From Haemophilus sp. (GTDB lineage Bacteria > Pseudomonadota > Gammaproteobacteria > Enterobacterales > Pasteurellaceae), in NCBI GenBank assembly GCA_019423005.1, contig JAHZCF010000076.1, positions 1-38,688 of the forward strand: a stretch of 38,688 nt of DNA, written 5' to 3'. The position numbers and the translations under genes were made by a program. The notes under the pieces were generated by a model that was given only the letters and a program-made list of their open reading frames with translations, had not been told where the DNA came from and did not search any database. The stretch's first letter is position 1. Every line of letters begins with the position of its first letter. Shown here one piece after another: positions 23,921 to 32,041 of this stretch.

Positions 23921-24029
23921 TACAGCTTTACATCATAACAAGTTTACACGGAAATGAAATCACATTTTTTCAGAAATTAGATCCCGATCATATTTTTGAA
24001 CATTTGTTTTTTTATTTACCTAAAAGCAC

Positions 24030-24058
24030 TTGAAAAAGTGGTTCAAGGTCGATATGTT
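24030..24058 (+). promoter_or_regulatory. Candidate promoter of raiA
   Basis: TTGAAA (24030-24035), 17 bases, TATGTT (24053-24058). The transcript would carry a short leader with a GAACC-GAAG-GGTTC hairpin (about 24076-24089) before the AGAGG ribosome-binding site. Confidence 0.55.
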
Positions 24059-24113
24059 GTTACTAAAGATGAACGGAACCGAAGGGTTCATTTAAGCAAA
24101 AGAGGTAAATGCT

Positions 24114-24431
24114 ATGACACTCAATATCACAAGTAAACAAATGGAAATCACTCCTGCAATTCGTGAACATGTGGAGGGAAGACTTGCAAAATTAGAGAAA
24201 TGGCACACTCAACTGATTAGCCCGCACTTTGTTTTAAGTAAAGTACCAAACGGCTTTTCTGTAGAGGCTTCAATTGGAACTCCATTAGGTAATCTGTTAG
24301 CCACTGCAACGGCTGATGATATGTATAAAGCGATCAATGAAGTCGAAGAAAAATTAGAACGTCAATTAAATAAACTTCAACATAAAGGTGAATCTCGTCG
24401 AGCAGATGAGCGTTTGAAAGATTCTTTTTAA
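24114..24431 (+). CDS. raiA: Ribosome-associated inhibitor A (YfiA / short HPF-like)
   Basis: Small protein that binds the 30S decoding region in the cold or in stationary phase and keeps 70S ribosomes inactive. The 105-residue product begins MTLNITSKQMEITPAIREHVEGRLAKLEKW and ends with a helix ERQLNKLQHKGESRR, as in the H. influenzae protein of known structure (recalled). Its C-terminal tail is short and basic rather than the acidic tail of E. coli YfiA. It could therefore behave closer to HPF, which favours 100S dimers; this is inference. Confidence 0.92.
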   Translation: MTLNITSKQMEITPAIREHVEGRLAKLEKWHTQLISPHFVLSKVPNGFSVEASIGTPLGNLLATATADDMYKAINEVEEKLERQLNKLQHKGESRRADERLKDSF

Positions 24432-24455
24432 AAATAAAGGATAATGAATAAATTG

Positions 24456-24486
24456 AAAGGGCGAACATGATGTTCGCCCTTTTTTT
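24456..24486 (+). terminator. Rho-independent terminator of raiA
   Basis: AGGGCGAACA (24458-24467) and TGTTCGCCCT (24471-24480) form a perfect 10-bp stem with a 3-base loop, followed by TTTTTT. The T-run overlaps the stop codon of the opposite-strand small gene. Confidence 0.9.
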
Positions 24487-24628
24487 AGATATCTTGAATC
24501 ACTAATTGTAACGCATGGCGTTGGAATTGTTTTGCTTTACAGTGTTTTAAGCGTCTTAAACGCAAGTTGCGTGAGGCAGAGATATCTCTTGATGCTTTTT
24601 TCTTTAAAAAAGTTTTTCTTTTTAACAT
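24485..24628 (-). CDS. 47-residue basic protein, unrecognised
   Basis: The translation runs MLKRKTFLKKKASRDISASR and continues with NLRLRRLKHCKAKQFQRHAL, ending QLVIQDI. About one third of residues are Lys or Arg and one is Cys. A strong AAGGAG site lies 6 bases before the ATG at 24628, which is good evidence that it is translated. It lies 55 bp after mltF on the same strand, with no clear terminator between, and converges on raiA. Size and charge suggest a nucleic-acid or ribosome-binding protein; I do not recognise a family. It does not resemble RMF, SRA, ArfA or a ribosomal protein. Confidence 0.7.
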   Translation of the reverse strand: MLKRKTFLKKKASRDISASRNLRLRRLKHCKAKQFQRHALQLVIQDI

Positions 24629-24683
24629 CTTTTTCTCCTTGTTTTCTTTGAGTTCAATAAAACATTGTTTTTTCTGACCGCAC

Positions 24684-26078
24684 TTACTCTGTTGCAGTCG
24701 CTTGGTTTTCTTGAACGCGATGATAATTCACAATACTATTCATGTAACGTCGAATATTTTCGACATATTGGTAGGCCTCATAGCCGCGAGCGTAGCCATA
24801 TTTTAAGTTTGAATAATGACGCTTTTCCGATAATAGCTGAAGATTATTTTTTACATCTAACCAGTTATCAGGATTGCCGCCTAATTTTTTAGTTAGGCGA
24901 CGAGCATCTAAAATATGCCCTAACCCCATATTGTATGCCGCTAAAGAATACCAAATTCGATCTTCTTCGGGAATACTGTCAGGCATTTGGTCGAGTAGCC
25001 AATGCAAATATTCCGATCCCGCTTTTATACTTTGTTCGGCATCCGTGCGATTATTAATATTCATCCGCACAGCCGTATCTTTGGTAAGCATCATCATCCC
25101 GCGCACACCTGTTGGAGAGGTGGCATAAGGGTCCCAATGCGATTCTTGATAGGCTACAGCGGCTAATAATCGCCAGTCTAAATTCCCTTTGTATTTTTCA
25201 AAGAGCGGTTGATATTGAGGCAGAATTTTTTCAACCGCCTCTAAATAAGCCTGAGTATCCACATAATCAAAGGCAGTAATATGGCGGAAATATTTCTCCT
25301 CAATGCGATCAATTAATCCTGTTTCAATGGCATTATTCATAAAATCCAACAAGCCTGCTTGTAGCTCATTATAGGATTTATTGGAAAGATACCAATGCAC
25401 GGTCATTTCATCCGTTAGGTCAAATGCAATGGCTAAGTTAGGGCGAATTTGTTGTGCGGCCGCCACATCAATACTATTTGCAATGGTGTAAGGAATTTTC
25501 CCTTCAGCCACTTGAATCAATAATTCTTCTTGGGTTAATTGCTTGTTATTCTGCCATTTAAGTGCAGGAAGTTTTTTCTGTGCAAGGGATAATAATTTTT
25601 CTAAGTCTTCCCCCGCAGAAATGATAATTTCTTGCTGTACTTGCGCTAAATCTTTTGGACGATTTTCACCTTTTTTATACACAAGCTGCCAAGAGGCAGA
25701 AGTATAAGAGGGCCCTAACTGAAATTTTTCTGCACGTTGAGGCTGGAATAAAAGATTCGCAGCTGCAATATCAATATTATTGTTCTCTAATTCGTTAAAA
25801 AGTTGATCGTTATTTTCTAAGGTTTTAATTTGTAAGCGAACCCCTAAATAATCAGCAAAGTTTTTTGCTAATTCATATTCTAAGCCTGATTCGCCTTCAT
25901 TCCCAATAAAATAGTAAATGGGATTATTAATGGTGCCGACAATAAGGCTACCGCGATTTTTGATCGCAGTGTAAGGGTTTTGCTCCGATTGCATAATTTT
26001 TTGCCAAGGGAAGACCATATCAATTGCCCAAAGTAATAATGCAAAAGCAGCAATAATACGTAAAAATAGACCTTTCAA
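24684..26078 (-). CDS. mltF: Membrane-bound lytic murein transglycosylase F
   Basis: Cleaves peptidoglycan between MurNAc and GlcNAc, forming 1,6-anhydro ends. The 464-residue product has an N-terminal hydrophobic anchor (FLRIIAAFALLLWAIDMVF) and a solute-binding-type regulatory domain (about 43-270; LIVGTINNPIYYF...). A C-terminal lysozyme-like domain contains AAVAYQESHWDPYATSPTGVRG with catalytic Glu312. It is the last large gene downstream of pnp-nlpI-deaD but follows a terminator at 26133. A USS overlaps the stop codon (24677-24685). Confidence 0.95.
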   Translation of the reverse strand: MKGLFLRIIAAFALLLWAIDMVFPWQKIMQSEQNPYTAIKNRGSLIVGTINNPIYYFIGNEGESGLEYELAKNFADYLGVRLQIKTLENNDQLFNELENNNIDIAAANLLFQPQRAEKFQLGPSYTSASWQLVYKKGENRPKDLAQVQQEIIISAGEDLEKLLSLAQKKLPALKWQNNKQLTQEELLIQVAEGKIPYTIANSIDVAAAQQIRPNLAIAFDLTDEMTVHWYLSNKSYNELQAGLLDFMNNAIETGLIDRIEEKYFRHITAFDYVDTQAYLEAVEKILPQYQPLFEKYKGNLDWRLLAAVAYQESHWDPYATSPTGVRGMMMLTKDTAVRMNINNRTDAEQSIKAGSEYLHWLLDQMPDSIPEEDRIWYSLAAYNMGLGHILDARRLTKKLGGNPDNWLDVKNNLQLLSEKRHYSNLKYGYARGYEAYQYVENIRRYMNSIVNYHRVQENQATATE

Positions 26079-26130
26079 TAGATAAACCTTATAAATTGAG
26101 ATAAGAGAGGATTGTAACGAGAATTAAGAC

Positions 26131-26162
26131 AATAAAAAAGCCCCTTTTACTTCAAGGGGCTG
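26131..26162 (-). terminator. Rho-independent terminator of deaD
   Basis: AGCCCCTT and AAGGGGCT (26139-26161) with a 7-base loop, followed on the minus strand by TTTTTTATT. It separates deaD from mltF. Confidence 0.85.
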
Positions 26163-26173
26163 TTAAATAAGGA

Positions 26174-28012
26174 TTAATGTTGGCGATCTCGGCGACCACG
26201 TTCATTAAAAGTGCGGTCGTTTTTATCGTTAAATTTACGTTGACGACGTTCGCCGTTACGTTCACCACGGAAGCGATCTTGGCCTCGGTCTCCACGTTCA
26301 TTACGGCGACCTTTTCCACCAAAGTCATTGCCACTACGTCTATTGTCTGACTGTGCTGCGCCCATAAAGCTCATTTGCATTTGTTTATTTAAAACGCGCG
26401 TTTTACCGAATTGTTGGAGCAATTCTTTTGGCATACCTTGCGGTAATTCAACGGTAGAGTACTCATCATAAAGTTTGATATGGCCAATATAACGGCTGTT
26501 AATATCACCTTCATTTGCGATCGCACCTACGATATGACGCACTTCTACACCATCTGCACGACCTACTTCGATACGATATAAATCCATCGGTTGTGGTGTG
26601 CCGTAGCCTTTACGTTCACCACGACGTTCAGCCGAACGAGGATTTTCACGACGATCACCACGATCATTACGGTCACGACGACGTTTATCCATCGGAGGAT
26701 CAGGTGGAAGAATGAGTTTTTGTTTACCTTGAAGCAACATCAACATCGCTGCAGCAATATCTTCTTGATCTTGATCAGCGGTGAATAAATCTTCCAATAA
26801 GCTGCGATACATTTCGAGATCGTGATGTTCCAATTGCTTGGTAATCTTGTCTTGGAATTTTTTACGACGACAGGCTTGCAACACTTCATGATTTGGTAAT
26901 TCAACTTCATTGATTGGTTTTTTCATCAAGTGTTCGATATTACGAAGTAAACGGCGTTCACGTGGTTCAACGAATAATAATGCACGACCAGAACGACCTG
27001 CACGACCGGTACGGCCGATACGGTGAACGTAAGACTCTGCATCAAGCGGGATGTCATAGTTCACTACAAGGCTGATTCGTTCAATATCAATACCGCGCGC
27101 AGCCACATCGGTTGCAACGACGATATCAAGACTGCCATTACGTAAGCGATCTAAGGTTTGCTCACGTAATTGCTGAGTCATATCACCGTTTAATGCCGCA
27201 GCACGGAACCCGTGTTTTTCTAATAATTCGGTCACATCTAGTGTACCTGTTTTAGTGCGGGTAAAAATGATTGCCGCATCAAACTCTTCCACTTCTAAGA
27301 AACGTAATAATGCCTCATTTTTACGGAAACCTTGAACATACCAACAATTTTGTTCAATATCCGGCGCATTATCGTTATTTACTTTGATTTTCACTTCTTG
27401 TGGATTGTTCATGAAGCGTTTTGTGATACGACGAATTGGCTCAGGCATAGTCGCGGAGAAAAGGGCAGTTTGGTGCTCTTCCGGTAATTCAGCCATAACA
27501 GTTTCTACATCGTCAATAAAGCCCATGCGAAGCATTTCATCGGCCTCATCAAGAACAATCGCTTTTAATTCAGAAAGATTTAATGTGTTACGATGGATGT
27601 GATCCAAAATACGACCCGGCGTACCTACAACAACTTGTGCTCCTTGTTTTAATGCACGTAATTGGATGTCATAGCGTTGACCACCATAAAGGGTCACGAT
27701 ATTAATGCCTTTTGCATATTTCATGAAGTGTTCACAAGCATCCGCAACTTGAATTGCAAGTTCACGCGTTGGTGCCATCACCAATAATTGTGGATGTTTT
27801 GCGGCAGGATCAATTTTTGCCAAAAGAGGTAAAGAGAATGCGGCAGTTTTACCACTACCGGTTTGTGCCATACCCAGTACATCTCTGCCTTCTAAAAGAG
27901 CAGGAATACAAGCTTGTTGGATTGGCGAAGGTGTTTCAAAACCAAGGTCAGAAACGGCTTTTAGAATGAATTCAGGCAAGCCTAAATCATTAAAAGTGAT
28001 TTTGTCTGTCAT
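26174..28012 (-). CDS. deaD: Cold-shock DEAD-box RNA helicase DeaD (CsdA)
   Basis: ATP-dependent RNA helicase for ribosome assembly and mRNA decay in the cold. It is 612 residues from the ATG at 28012. Helicase motifs are complete: MAQTGSGKTAAF, PTRELAIQ, VLDEADEMLRMGF, LFSATMP, IIFTRTKT, ARGIDIERISLVVNYD and HRIGRTGRAGR. A DbpA-type RNA-binding domain follows, then an Arg/Gly/Asn-rich tail. A USS (26209) is in the tail. A GAAAGC/GCTTTC hairpin (about 28042-28061) lies in the nlpI-deaD gap. The eleven upstream in-frame codons lack similarity and are not used. Confidence 0.97.
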   Translation of the reverse strand: MTDKITFNDLGLPEFILKAVSDLGFETPSPIQQACIPALLEGRDVLGMAQTGSGKTAAFSLPLLAKIDPAAKHPQLLVMAPTRELAIQVADACEHFMKYAKGINIVTLYGGQRYDIQLRALKQGAQVVVGTPGRILDHIHRNTLNLSELKAIVLDEADEMLRMGFIDDVETVMAELPEEHQTALFSATMPEPIRRITKRFMNNPQEVKIKVNNDNAPDIEQNCWYVQGFRKNEALLRFLEVEEFDAAIIFTRTKTGTLDVTELLEKHGFRAAALNGDMTQQLREQTLDRLRNGSLDIVVATDVAARGIDIERISLVVNYDIPLDAESYVHRIGRTGRAGRSGRALLFVEPRERRLLRNIEHLMKKPINEVELPNHEVLQACRRKKFQDKITKQLEHHDLEMYRSLLEDLFTADQDQEDIAAAMLMLLQGKQKLILPPDPPMDKRRRDRNDRGDRRENPRSAERRGERKGYGTPQPMDLYRIEVGRADGVEVRHIVGAIANEGDINSRYIGHIKLYDEYSTVELPQGMPKELLQQFGKTRVLNKQMQMSFMGAAQSDNRRSGNDFGGKGRRNERGDRGQDRFRGERNGERRQRKFNDKNDRTFNERGRRDRQH

Positions 28013-28094
28013 TAAAATACTCGAATGTAAGTAAGGAAAGCTCAATTTCGCTTTCAGGTTTATTTGTTACAAAAGAAAAAAGAAAGAGGCAAGT

Positions 28095-29036
28095 TTAAAA
28101 AACAGCAGTTTTTGTGACCGCACTTTTTTCTTCTTTTTCGTCTTCTGTTTGAGCTGGTTTCAATTTCATCAGCTCTAACACGGCAAAACGATACTCAACA
28201 AAGTTATATACCTGATTCGCAATAGCGAGTTTGAATAAAGCCGCAGCTTCATCAATTTGCCCCAAATTGAGTTTTTGTTTTGCTAGATAAAAGTAGGTTT
28301 CAGTTAATATTTCTGCATATTGCTGTGAGTTTTCTGCAAATTTAGTTGCCCGTTCTTGCAACTCGCCCACAGAAATATTACCTAAATAGTATTGAACGAT
28401 ATTTGTCCCCCAGAAGTCCTTAGATAGCCCTTTAGCTCGTTCAACAAGGTTGGCATGGGCTTCTTGTGGTTTTAATTTTTGTTCGTTCAAATAGAGCCAG
28501 AGTACGCGATAAGGATCTTTGGTATCGGCTTCGTAAAACTTCATCAAATCGTCTTCAGCAAGATTATAGCGTTCGACGTAATAAAAATTTAAACCACGAT
28601 TAAGGTGGGTATAGTCATAACTTGGGTCCAATTCAAACACCGCATTAAAGGTTTCTAATGCACTGTCGTAATCTTCTTCAAGTAGTAAGTAAAGCCCTAA
28701 ATAATTGTAAACAGAAGCCATCTTTGGCTGTAATGCAAGGGCTTGTGTAAAGTCATAACGTGCGAGGCCCCATAAACCGAGGGAATCGTATAATACGCCA
28801 CGTTCAAAGTGAAGCGCCGCCCGTTCTTCATTACTCATTTTTCCAACTAATAAAACCTGCCCAATTCGGGTAATCATCACTTCTTGTTCGAAGTGAGCAT
28901 TCGGATTCTGATCCGCTAGCACGACTTTATTTGGTGCGACAAACACGTTTCCCGATTGCACACAACCGGAAATAAATAAAATCACACTTAGGCTAGACAA
29001 CGAAACTAGAAAACGGAATAACCGAAAATACTGCAT
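28095..29036 (-). CDS. nlpI: Lipoprotein NlpI
   Basis: Outer-membrane lipoprotein with tetratricopeptide repeats that recruits Prc protease and peptidoglycan hydrolases. It is 313 residues from the ATG at 29036, with a signal peptide ending in the lipobox ILFISGC and TPR repeats such as VYNYLGLYLLLEEDYDSALETFNAVFELDPSY. The frame is open 44 codons further into the pnp 3' end; this is discarded because the signal peptide would be internal. Order pnp-nlpI-deaD is conserved in gamma-proteobacteria. A USS (28117) is near the C-terminus. Confidence 0.95.
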   Translation of the reverse strand: MQYFRLFRFLVSLSSLSVILFISGCVQSGNVFVAPNKVVLADQNPNAHFEQEVMITRIGQVLLVGKMSNEERAALHFERGVLYDSLGLWGLARYDFTQALALQPKMASVYNYLGLYLLLEEDYDSALETFNAVFELDPSYDYTHLNRGLNFYYVERYNLAEDDLMKFYEADTKDPYRVLWLYLNEQKLKPQEAHANLVERAKGLSKDFWGTNIVQYYLGNISVGELQERATKFAENSQQYAEILTETYFYLAKQKLNLGQIDEAAALFKLAIANQVYNFVEYRFAVLELMKLKPAQTEDEKEEKSAVTKTAVF

Positions 29037-29066
29037 TGTTTTATAAGTTAGTTTGATAATCAAAAC

Positions 29067-29093
29067 GGGTGTGTAAACTAAATTCACACACCC
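29067..29093 (-). terminator. Hairpin between pnp and nlpI
   Basis: GGGTGTGT and ACACACCC pair around an 11-base loop, right after the pnp stop codon on the minus strand and followed by GTTTTGATT. The T-run is poor, so it may be a partial terminator or an RNA end that protects pnp mRNA while letting some transcription reach nlpI. Confidence 0.6.
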
Positions 29094-29100
29094 TGTGAGA

Positions 29101-31239
29101 TTATTCTTGTTCTTCTGAAATGTCTTCTGCTGGTGCAGATTCTGCTTCAGTTTCTTGTTTTGGTGCAAGATCTTTCATGGTTAAGCGGATACGACCTTGA
29201 CGATCGATTTCAACCACTTTAACAGTCACTTCTTGACCAACTTGAAGGTAATCACTCACTTTCTCTACGCGTTCTTCTGCGATTTGAGAAATATGAACTA
29301 AACCTTCTTTATTTCCAACGATAGCCACGAATGCCCCGAAGTCAGCAAGACGAGTCACTTTACCTTTGTAAATTGCACCCGCTTCAACTTCAGCCACGAT
29401 TTCTTCAATACGAGCCATCACGTTTTTAGCTGCGTTGCTATCTACTGCGGCGATTTTCACTGTACCATCATCATCGATATCGATAGACGTACCAGTTTCT
29501 TCAGTTAATGCACGGATAGTTGCACCACCTTTACCGATAACATCTTTGATTTTCTTCGGATCAATTTTCATGGTGTGAATACGCGGCGCGTAGTCTGAAA
29601 TATCTGCACGTGGTGCAGGGATTGCTTGTTCCATTACGCCAAGAATGTGCATACGAGCACCTTTTGCTTGGTTTAATGCAATTTGCATAATTTCAGGGGT
29701 GATACCTTCAATTTTGATGTCCATTTGAAGTGCAGTGACACCTTCACGTGTACCCGCCACTTTAAAGTCCATATCACCTAAGTGGTCTTCATCACCTAAG
29801 ATATCTGAAAGAACCACGAATTTCTCTTCTTCTTTCACTAAGCCCATTGCGATACCTGCAACAGCAGCTTTGATTGGAACGCCCGCATCCATTAATGCTA
29901 AAGACGCACCACATACAGACGCCATAGAAGAAGAACCATTGGATTCAGTAATTTCAGATACAACACGCACTACATACGGGAATTCTGCAAGACTTGGCAT
30001 AACCGCAGCGACACCACGTTTTGCTAAACGACCGTGACCGATCTCACGACGTTTTGGTGAGCCGATCATACCAGTTTCACCTACAGAGTATGGAGGGAAG
30101 TTGTAGTGGAATAAGAAGTGATCTTGACGTTCACCTGTTAATTCATCAATGATTTGTGCATCACGTTCAGTACCTAAAGTCGCTACGGCTAATGCTTGCG
30201 TTTCACCACGGGTGAAAATTGCAGAACCGTGAGTACGTGGTAATACACCAGTGCAAATATCTAATGCACGAACGGTATCAACGGTACGACCATCAATACG
30301 TGGTTCACCGGCGATGATACGACCACGAACGATTTGGCTTTCAAGTGCGGTGAAAATATCCACGATTTTACCTTCGCTGATTTCTTCATCTGCAGCTGTG
30401 ATTTGTGCAATCATATCCGCTTTAATCGCATCGATTTGTTCGTAACGTGCTTGTTTTTCAGTAATGCGGTATGCATCGCCTAAACGTGCTTCAGCAATCG
30501 CTTTCACTTTGTTGATTAAATCTGTGTTTGGTTGTGGCGCAACCCAATCCCAACGTGGTTTGCCCGCTTCTTTTGCAAATTCTTTGATTGCTTCAATCAC
30601 AACTTGTTGTTGTTGATGACCGAATACTACCGCCGCTAACATTTGTTCTTCAGTTAAAATGTCAGCTTCAGATTCAACCATTAATACGGCTTTGTCAGTA
30701 CCAGCAACCACTAAGTCCAAACGGCTTTGTTTTTGTTCAGCCATGGTTGGGTTTAATACGAATTGGTTGTCGATAAAACCAACGCGCGCTGCACCGATAG
30801 GGCCATTGAAAGGCACACCAGATAAGGTTAATGCTGCAGAAGCACCAATCATTGCCACTAAGTCAGGGCTGATTTGTGGGTTTACAGAAACTACAGTTGC
30901 CACAACTTGGATTTCGTTGAAGAAACCTTCTGGAAATAATGGACGAATTGGACGGTCGATTAAACGTGCAATTAAGGTTTCGCCTTCAGATGGACGACCT
31001 TCACGTTTGAAGAAACCACCAGGGATTTTACCCGCCGCATAAGTACGCTCTTGGTAGTTTACGGTTAATGGGAAGAAGTCTTGACCTTCTTTCACATCTT
31101 TTTTAGCAACAACAGTCACGAATACCGTGGTATCGTCCATGCTTGCCATAACCGCAGCGGTTGCTTGACGTGCAATTGCGCCGGTTTCTAGAGTAACGGT
31201 ATGTTGACCGTATTTAAATTGTTTAACAATTGGATTCAC
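29101..31239 (-). CDS. pnp: Polyribonucleotide nucleotidyltransferase (PNPase)
   Basis: 3'-to-5' phosphorolytic exoribonuclease of the degradosome. It is 712 residues from the GTG at 31239 (reading MNPIVKQFKYGQHTVTLETG). Two RNase PH domains carry the expected blocks (FFKREGRPSEGETLIARLIDRPIRPLFP; LDICTGVLPRTHGSAIFTRGETQ; GDEDHLGDMDFKVAG). They are followed by a KH domain (IGKGGATIRALTEETG) and an S1 domain (GKVTRLADFGAFVAI). AAGGA lies 9 bases before GTG; an upstream TTG in frame overlaps that site and is rejected. Expression is probably autoregulated through the leader hairpin at 31271-31386. A USS lies at 30343. Confidence 0.98.
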   Translation of the reverse strand: MNPIVKQFKYGQHTVTLETGAIARQATAAVMASMDDTTVFVTVVAKKDVKEGQDFFPLTVNYQERTYAAGKIPGGFFKREGRPSEGETLIARLIDRPIRPLFPEGFFNEIQVVATVVSVNPQISPDLVAMIGASAALTLSGVPFNGPIGAARVGFIDNQFVLNPTMAEQKQSRLDLVVAGTDKAVLMVESEADILTEEQMLAAVVFGHQQQQVVIEAIKEFAKEAGKPRWDWVAPQPNTDLINKVKAIAEARLGDAYRITEKQARYEQIDAIKADMIAQITAADEEISEGKIVDIFTALESQIVRGRIIAGEPRIDGRTVDTVRALDICTGVLPRTHGSAIFTRGETQALAVATLGTERDAQIIDELTGERQDHFLFHYNFPPYSVGETGMIGSPKRREIGHGRLAKRGVAAVMPSLAEFPYVVRVVSEITESNGSSSMASVCGASLALMDAGVPIKAAVAGIAMGLVKEEEKFVVLSDILGDEDHLGDMDFKVAGTREGVTALQMDIKIEGITPEIMQIALNQAKGARMHILGVMEQAIPAPRADISDYAPRIHTMKIDPKKIKDVIGKGGATIRALTEETGTSIDIDDDGTVKIAAVDSNAAKNVMARIEEIVAEVEAGAIYKGKVTRLADFGAFVAIVGNKEGLVHISQIAEERVEKVSDYLQVGQEVTVKVVEIDRQGRIRLTMKDLAPKQETEAESAPAEDISEEQE

Positions 31240-31270
31240 AATGTTTTCCTTCAAAATAATATTTAAAACA

Positions 31271-31386
31271 AAGCTTTATTTTCCAGATTGCGACTAGCAA
31301 AAGAAATCTTTCGAAAAAAATGACCGCACTTTTGGCGTTTAAAAATTTCTTTTGATAGCCGCACGCTAATGCAGAAAATAAAGCTT
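31271..31386 (-). promoter_or_regulatory. Long leader stem-loop of pnp mRNA (likely RNase III/PNPase autocontrol element)
   Basis: A nested inverted repeat. Perfect 13-bp outer arms (31271-31283 with 31374-31386) are followed by a shorter block with a bulge (31287-31292 with 31364-31370). The inner arm is 14 bp with one mismatch (31294-31307 with 31345-31358). The loop of about 37 bases holds a USS (31323-31331). The predicted transcription start falls at or next to the outer arm, so the mRNA begins with this stem. In E. coli, RNase III cuts a similar pnp leader stem and PNPase then removes the remnant, repressing its own synthesis. Confidence 0.85.
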
Positions 31387-31390
31387 GCTT

Positions 31391-31419
31391 ATTATACAGA
31401 GTTTTAAATTTATTGGTAA
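31391..31419 (-). promoter_or_regulatory. Promoter of pnp
   Basis: On the minus strand TTACCA (31414-31419), exactly 17 bases, then a consensus TATAAT (31391-31396). The start of transcription would be near 31384, at the base of the leader stem. Confidence 0.75.
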
Positions 31420-31482
31420 CTTTATTTAATATAAGCAACTTGTTATCATATTCTCATACAAATACATACGTAAGGAGACACT

Positions 31483-31950
31483 ATGATTATCAGTGCATTA
31501 AATAACCCAAATTTCAAAGTGGGTTTACCAAAAGTTATCGCGGACATTTGCGATCATCTCAACACCTTAGATCTTGAAGCATTAGAAAATGGCCGTCATG
31601 ATTTAAGCGAGCAAGTTTATATGAATGTCATGGAATTTGATACGGTTGAAGCGGATAGCAAACAAGCTGAACTTCACCACAAATATCTAGATATTCAATT
31701 ACTTATTCGTGGTGAAGAAAATGTTGAAGTAAGCGCAACTTATCCAAATCTCAGCTTATACGATGAATATCGTGATGCAGATGATTACCAACTTACTCCA
31801 CAAATTGAAGATAAAAGCACCGTAACACTTTTACCAAAAATGTTCGCCGTCTTTTTCCCTTATGAACCACATAAACCAGGTTGCACCGTAAACGGCAAAT
31901 CAAGTTTTGTGAAAAAATTAGTGGTGAAAGTACCGGTAGAATTAATTTAA
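31483..31950 (+). CDS. YhcH/YjgK/YiaL (NanQ) family cupin-like protein
   Basis: A 155-residue metal-binding double-stranded beta-helix protein. Members include NanQ/YhcH, which speeds anomer conversion of sialic acid, and the H. influenzae protein of known structure near pnp (recalled). Typical segments are KQAELHHKYLDIQLLIRGEE (metal-ligand region), EVSATYPNLSLYDEYRDADDYQ, and FFPYEPHKPGC with the late metal His. AAGGAG precedes the start. No nan genes are nearby, so a sialic-acid role is only inferred. Confidence 0.9.
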   Translation: MIISALNNPNFKVGLPKVIADICDHLNTLDLEALENGRHDLSEQVYMNVMEFDTVEADSKQAELHHKYLDIQLLIRGEENVEVSATYPNLSLYDEYRDADDYQLTPQIEDKSTVTLLPKMFAVFFPYEPHKPGCTVNGKSSFVKKLVVKVPVELI

Positions 31951-31972
31951 TTATTTCGATTTATTAAAGCAA

Positions 31973-32013
31973 AAGTGCGGTTAAAACTATTCCGTTTTTA
32001 ACCGTATTTTTTT
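31973..32013 (+). terminator. Terminator from a USS pair with one decayed arm
   Basis: The left arm is an exact USS (31973-31981). The right arm reads ACCGTATTT instead of ACCGCACTT. The core CGGTTAAAA / TTTTAACCG stem is kept and a TTTTTTT run follows, so termination can survive although the uptake word is lost on one side. Confidence 0.75.
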
Positions 32014-32041
32014 AGCTTTACATTTTGATAAGGAAAGTTTA

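Noticed and set aside
23955..23985. CRP-like half-site TCACA upstream of raiA
   Set aside because: The opposite half (TGTGA, six bases away) is missing, so it is not a credible CRP site.
29037..29168. 44-codon extension of NlpI into pnp
   Set aside because: It would bury the lipoprotein signal peptide and overlaps the pnp coding end.
29735..31042. Several plus-strand open frames inside pnp
   Set aside because: They are antisense shadows of the strongly biased pnp codons and lack ribosome-binding sites; similar shadows in rho, argH, yeeE and polA were also dropped.
31240..31254. TTG start of PNPase
   Set aside because: The TTG overlaps the AAGGA ribosome-binding site that serves the GTG at 31239, and homologues begin with MNPIV or similar.
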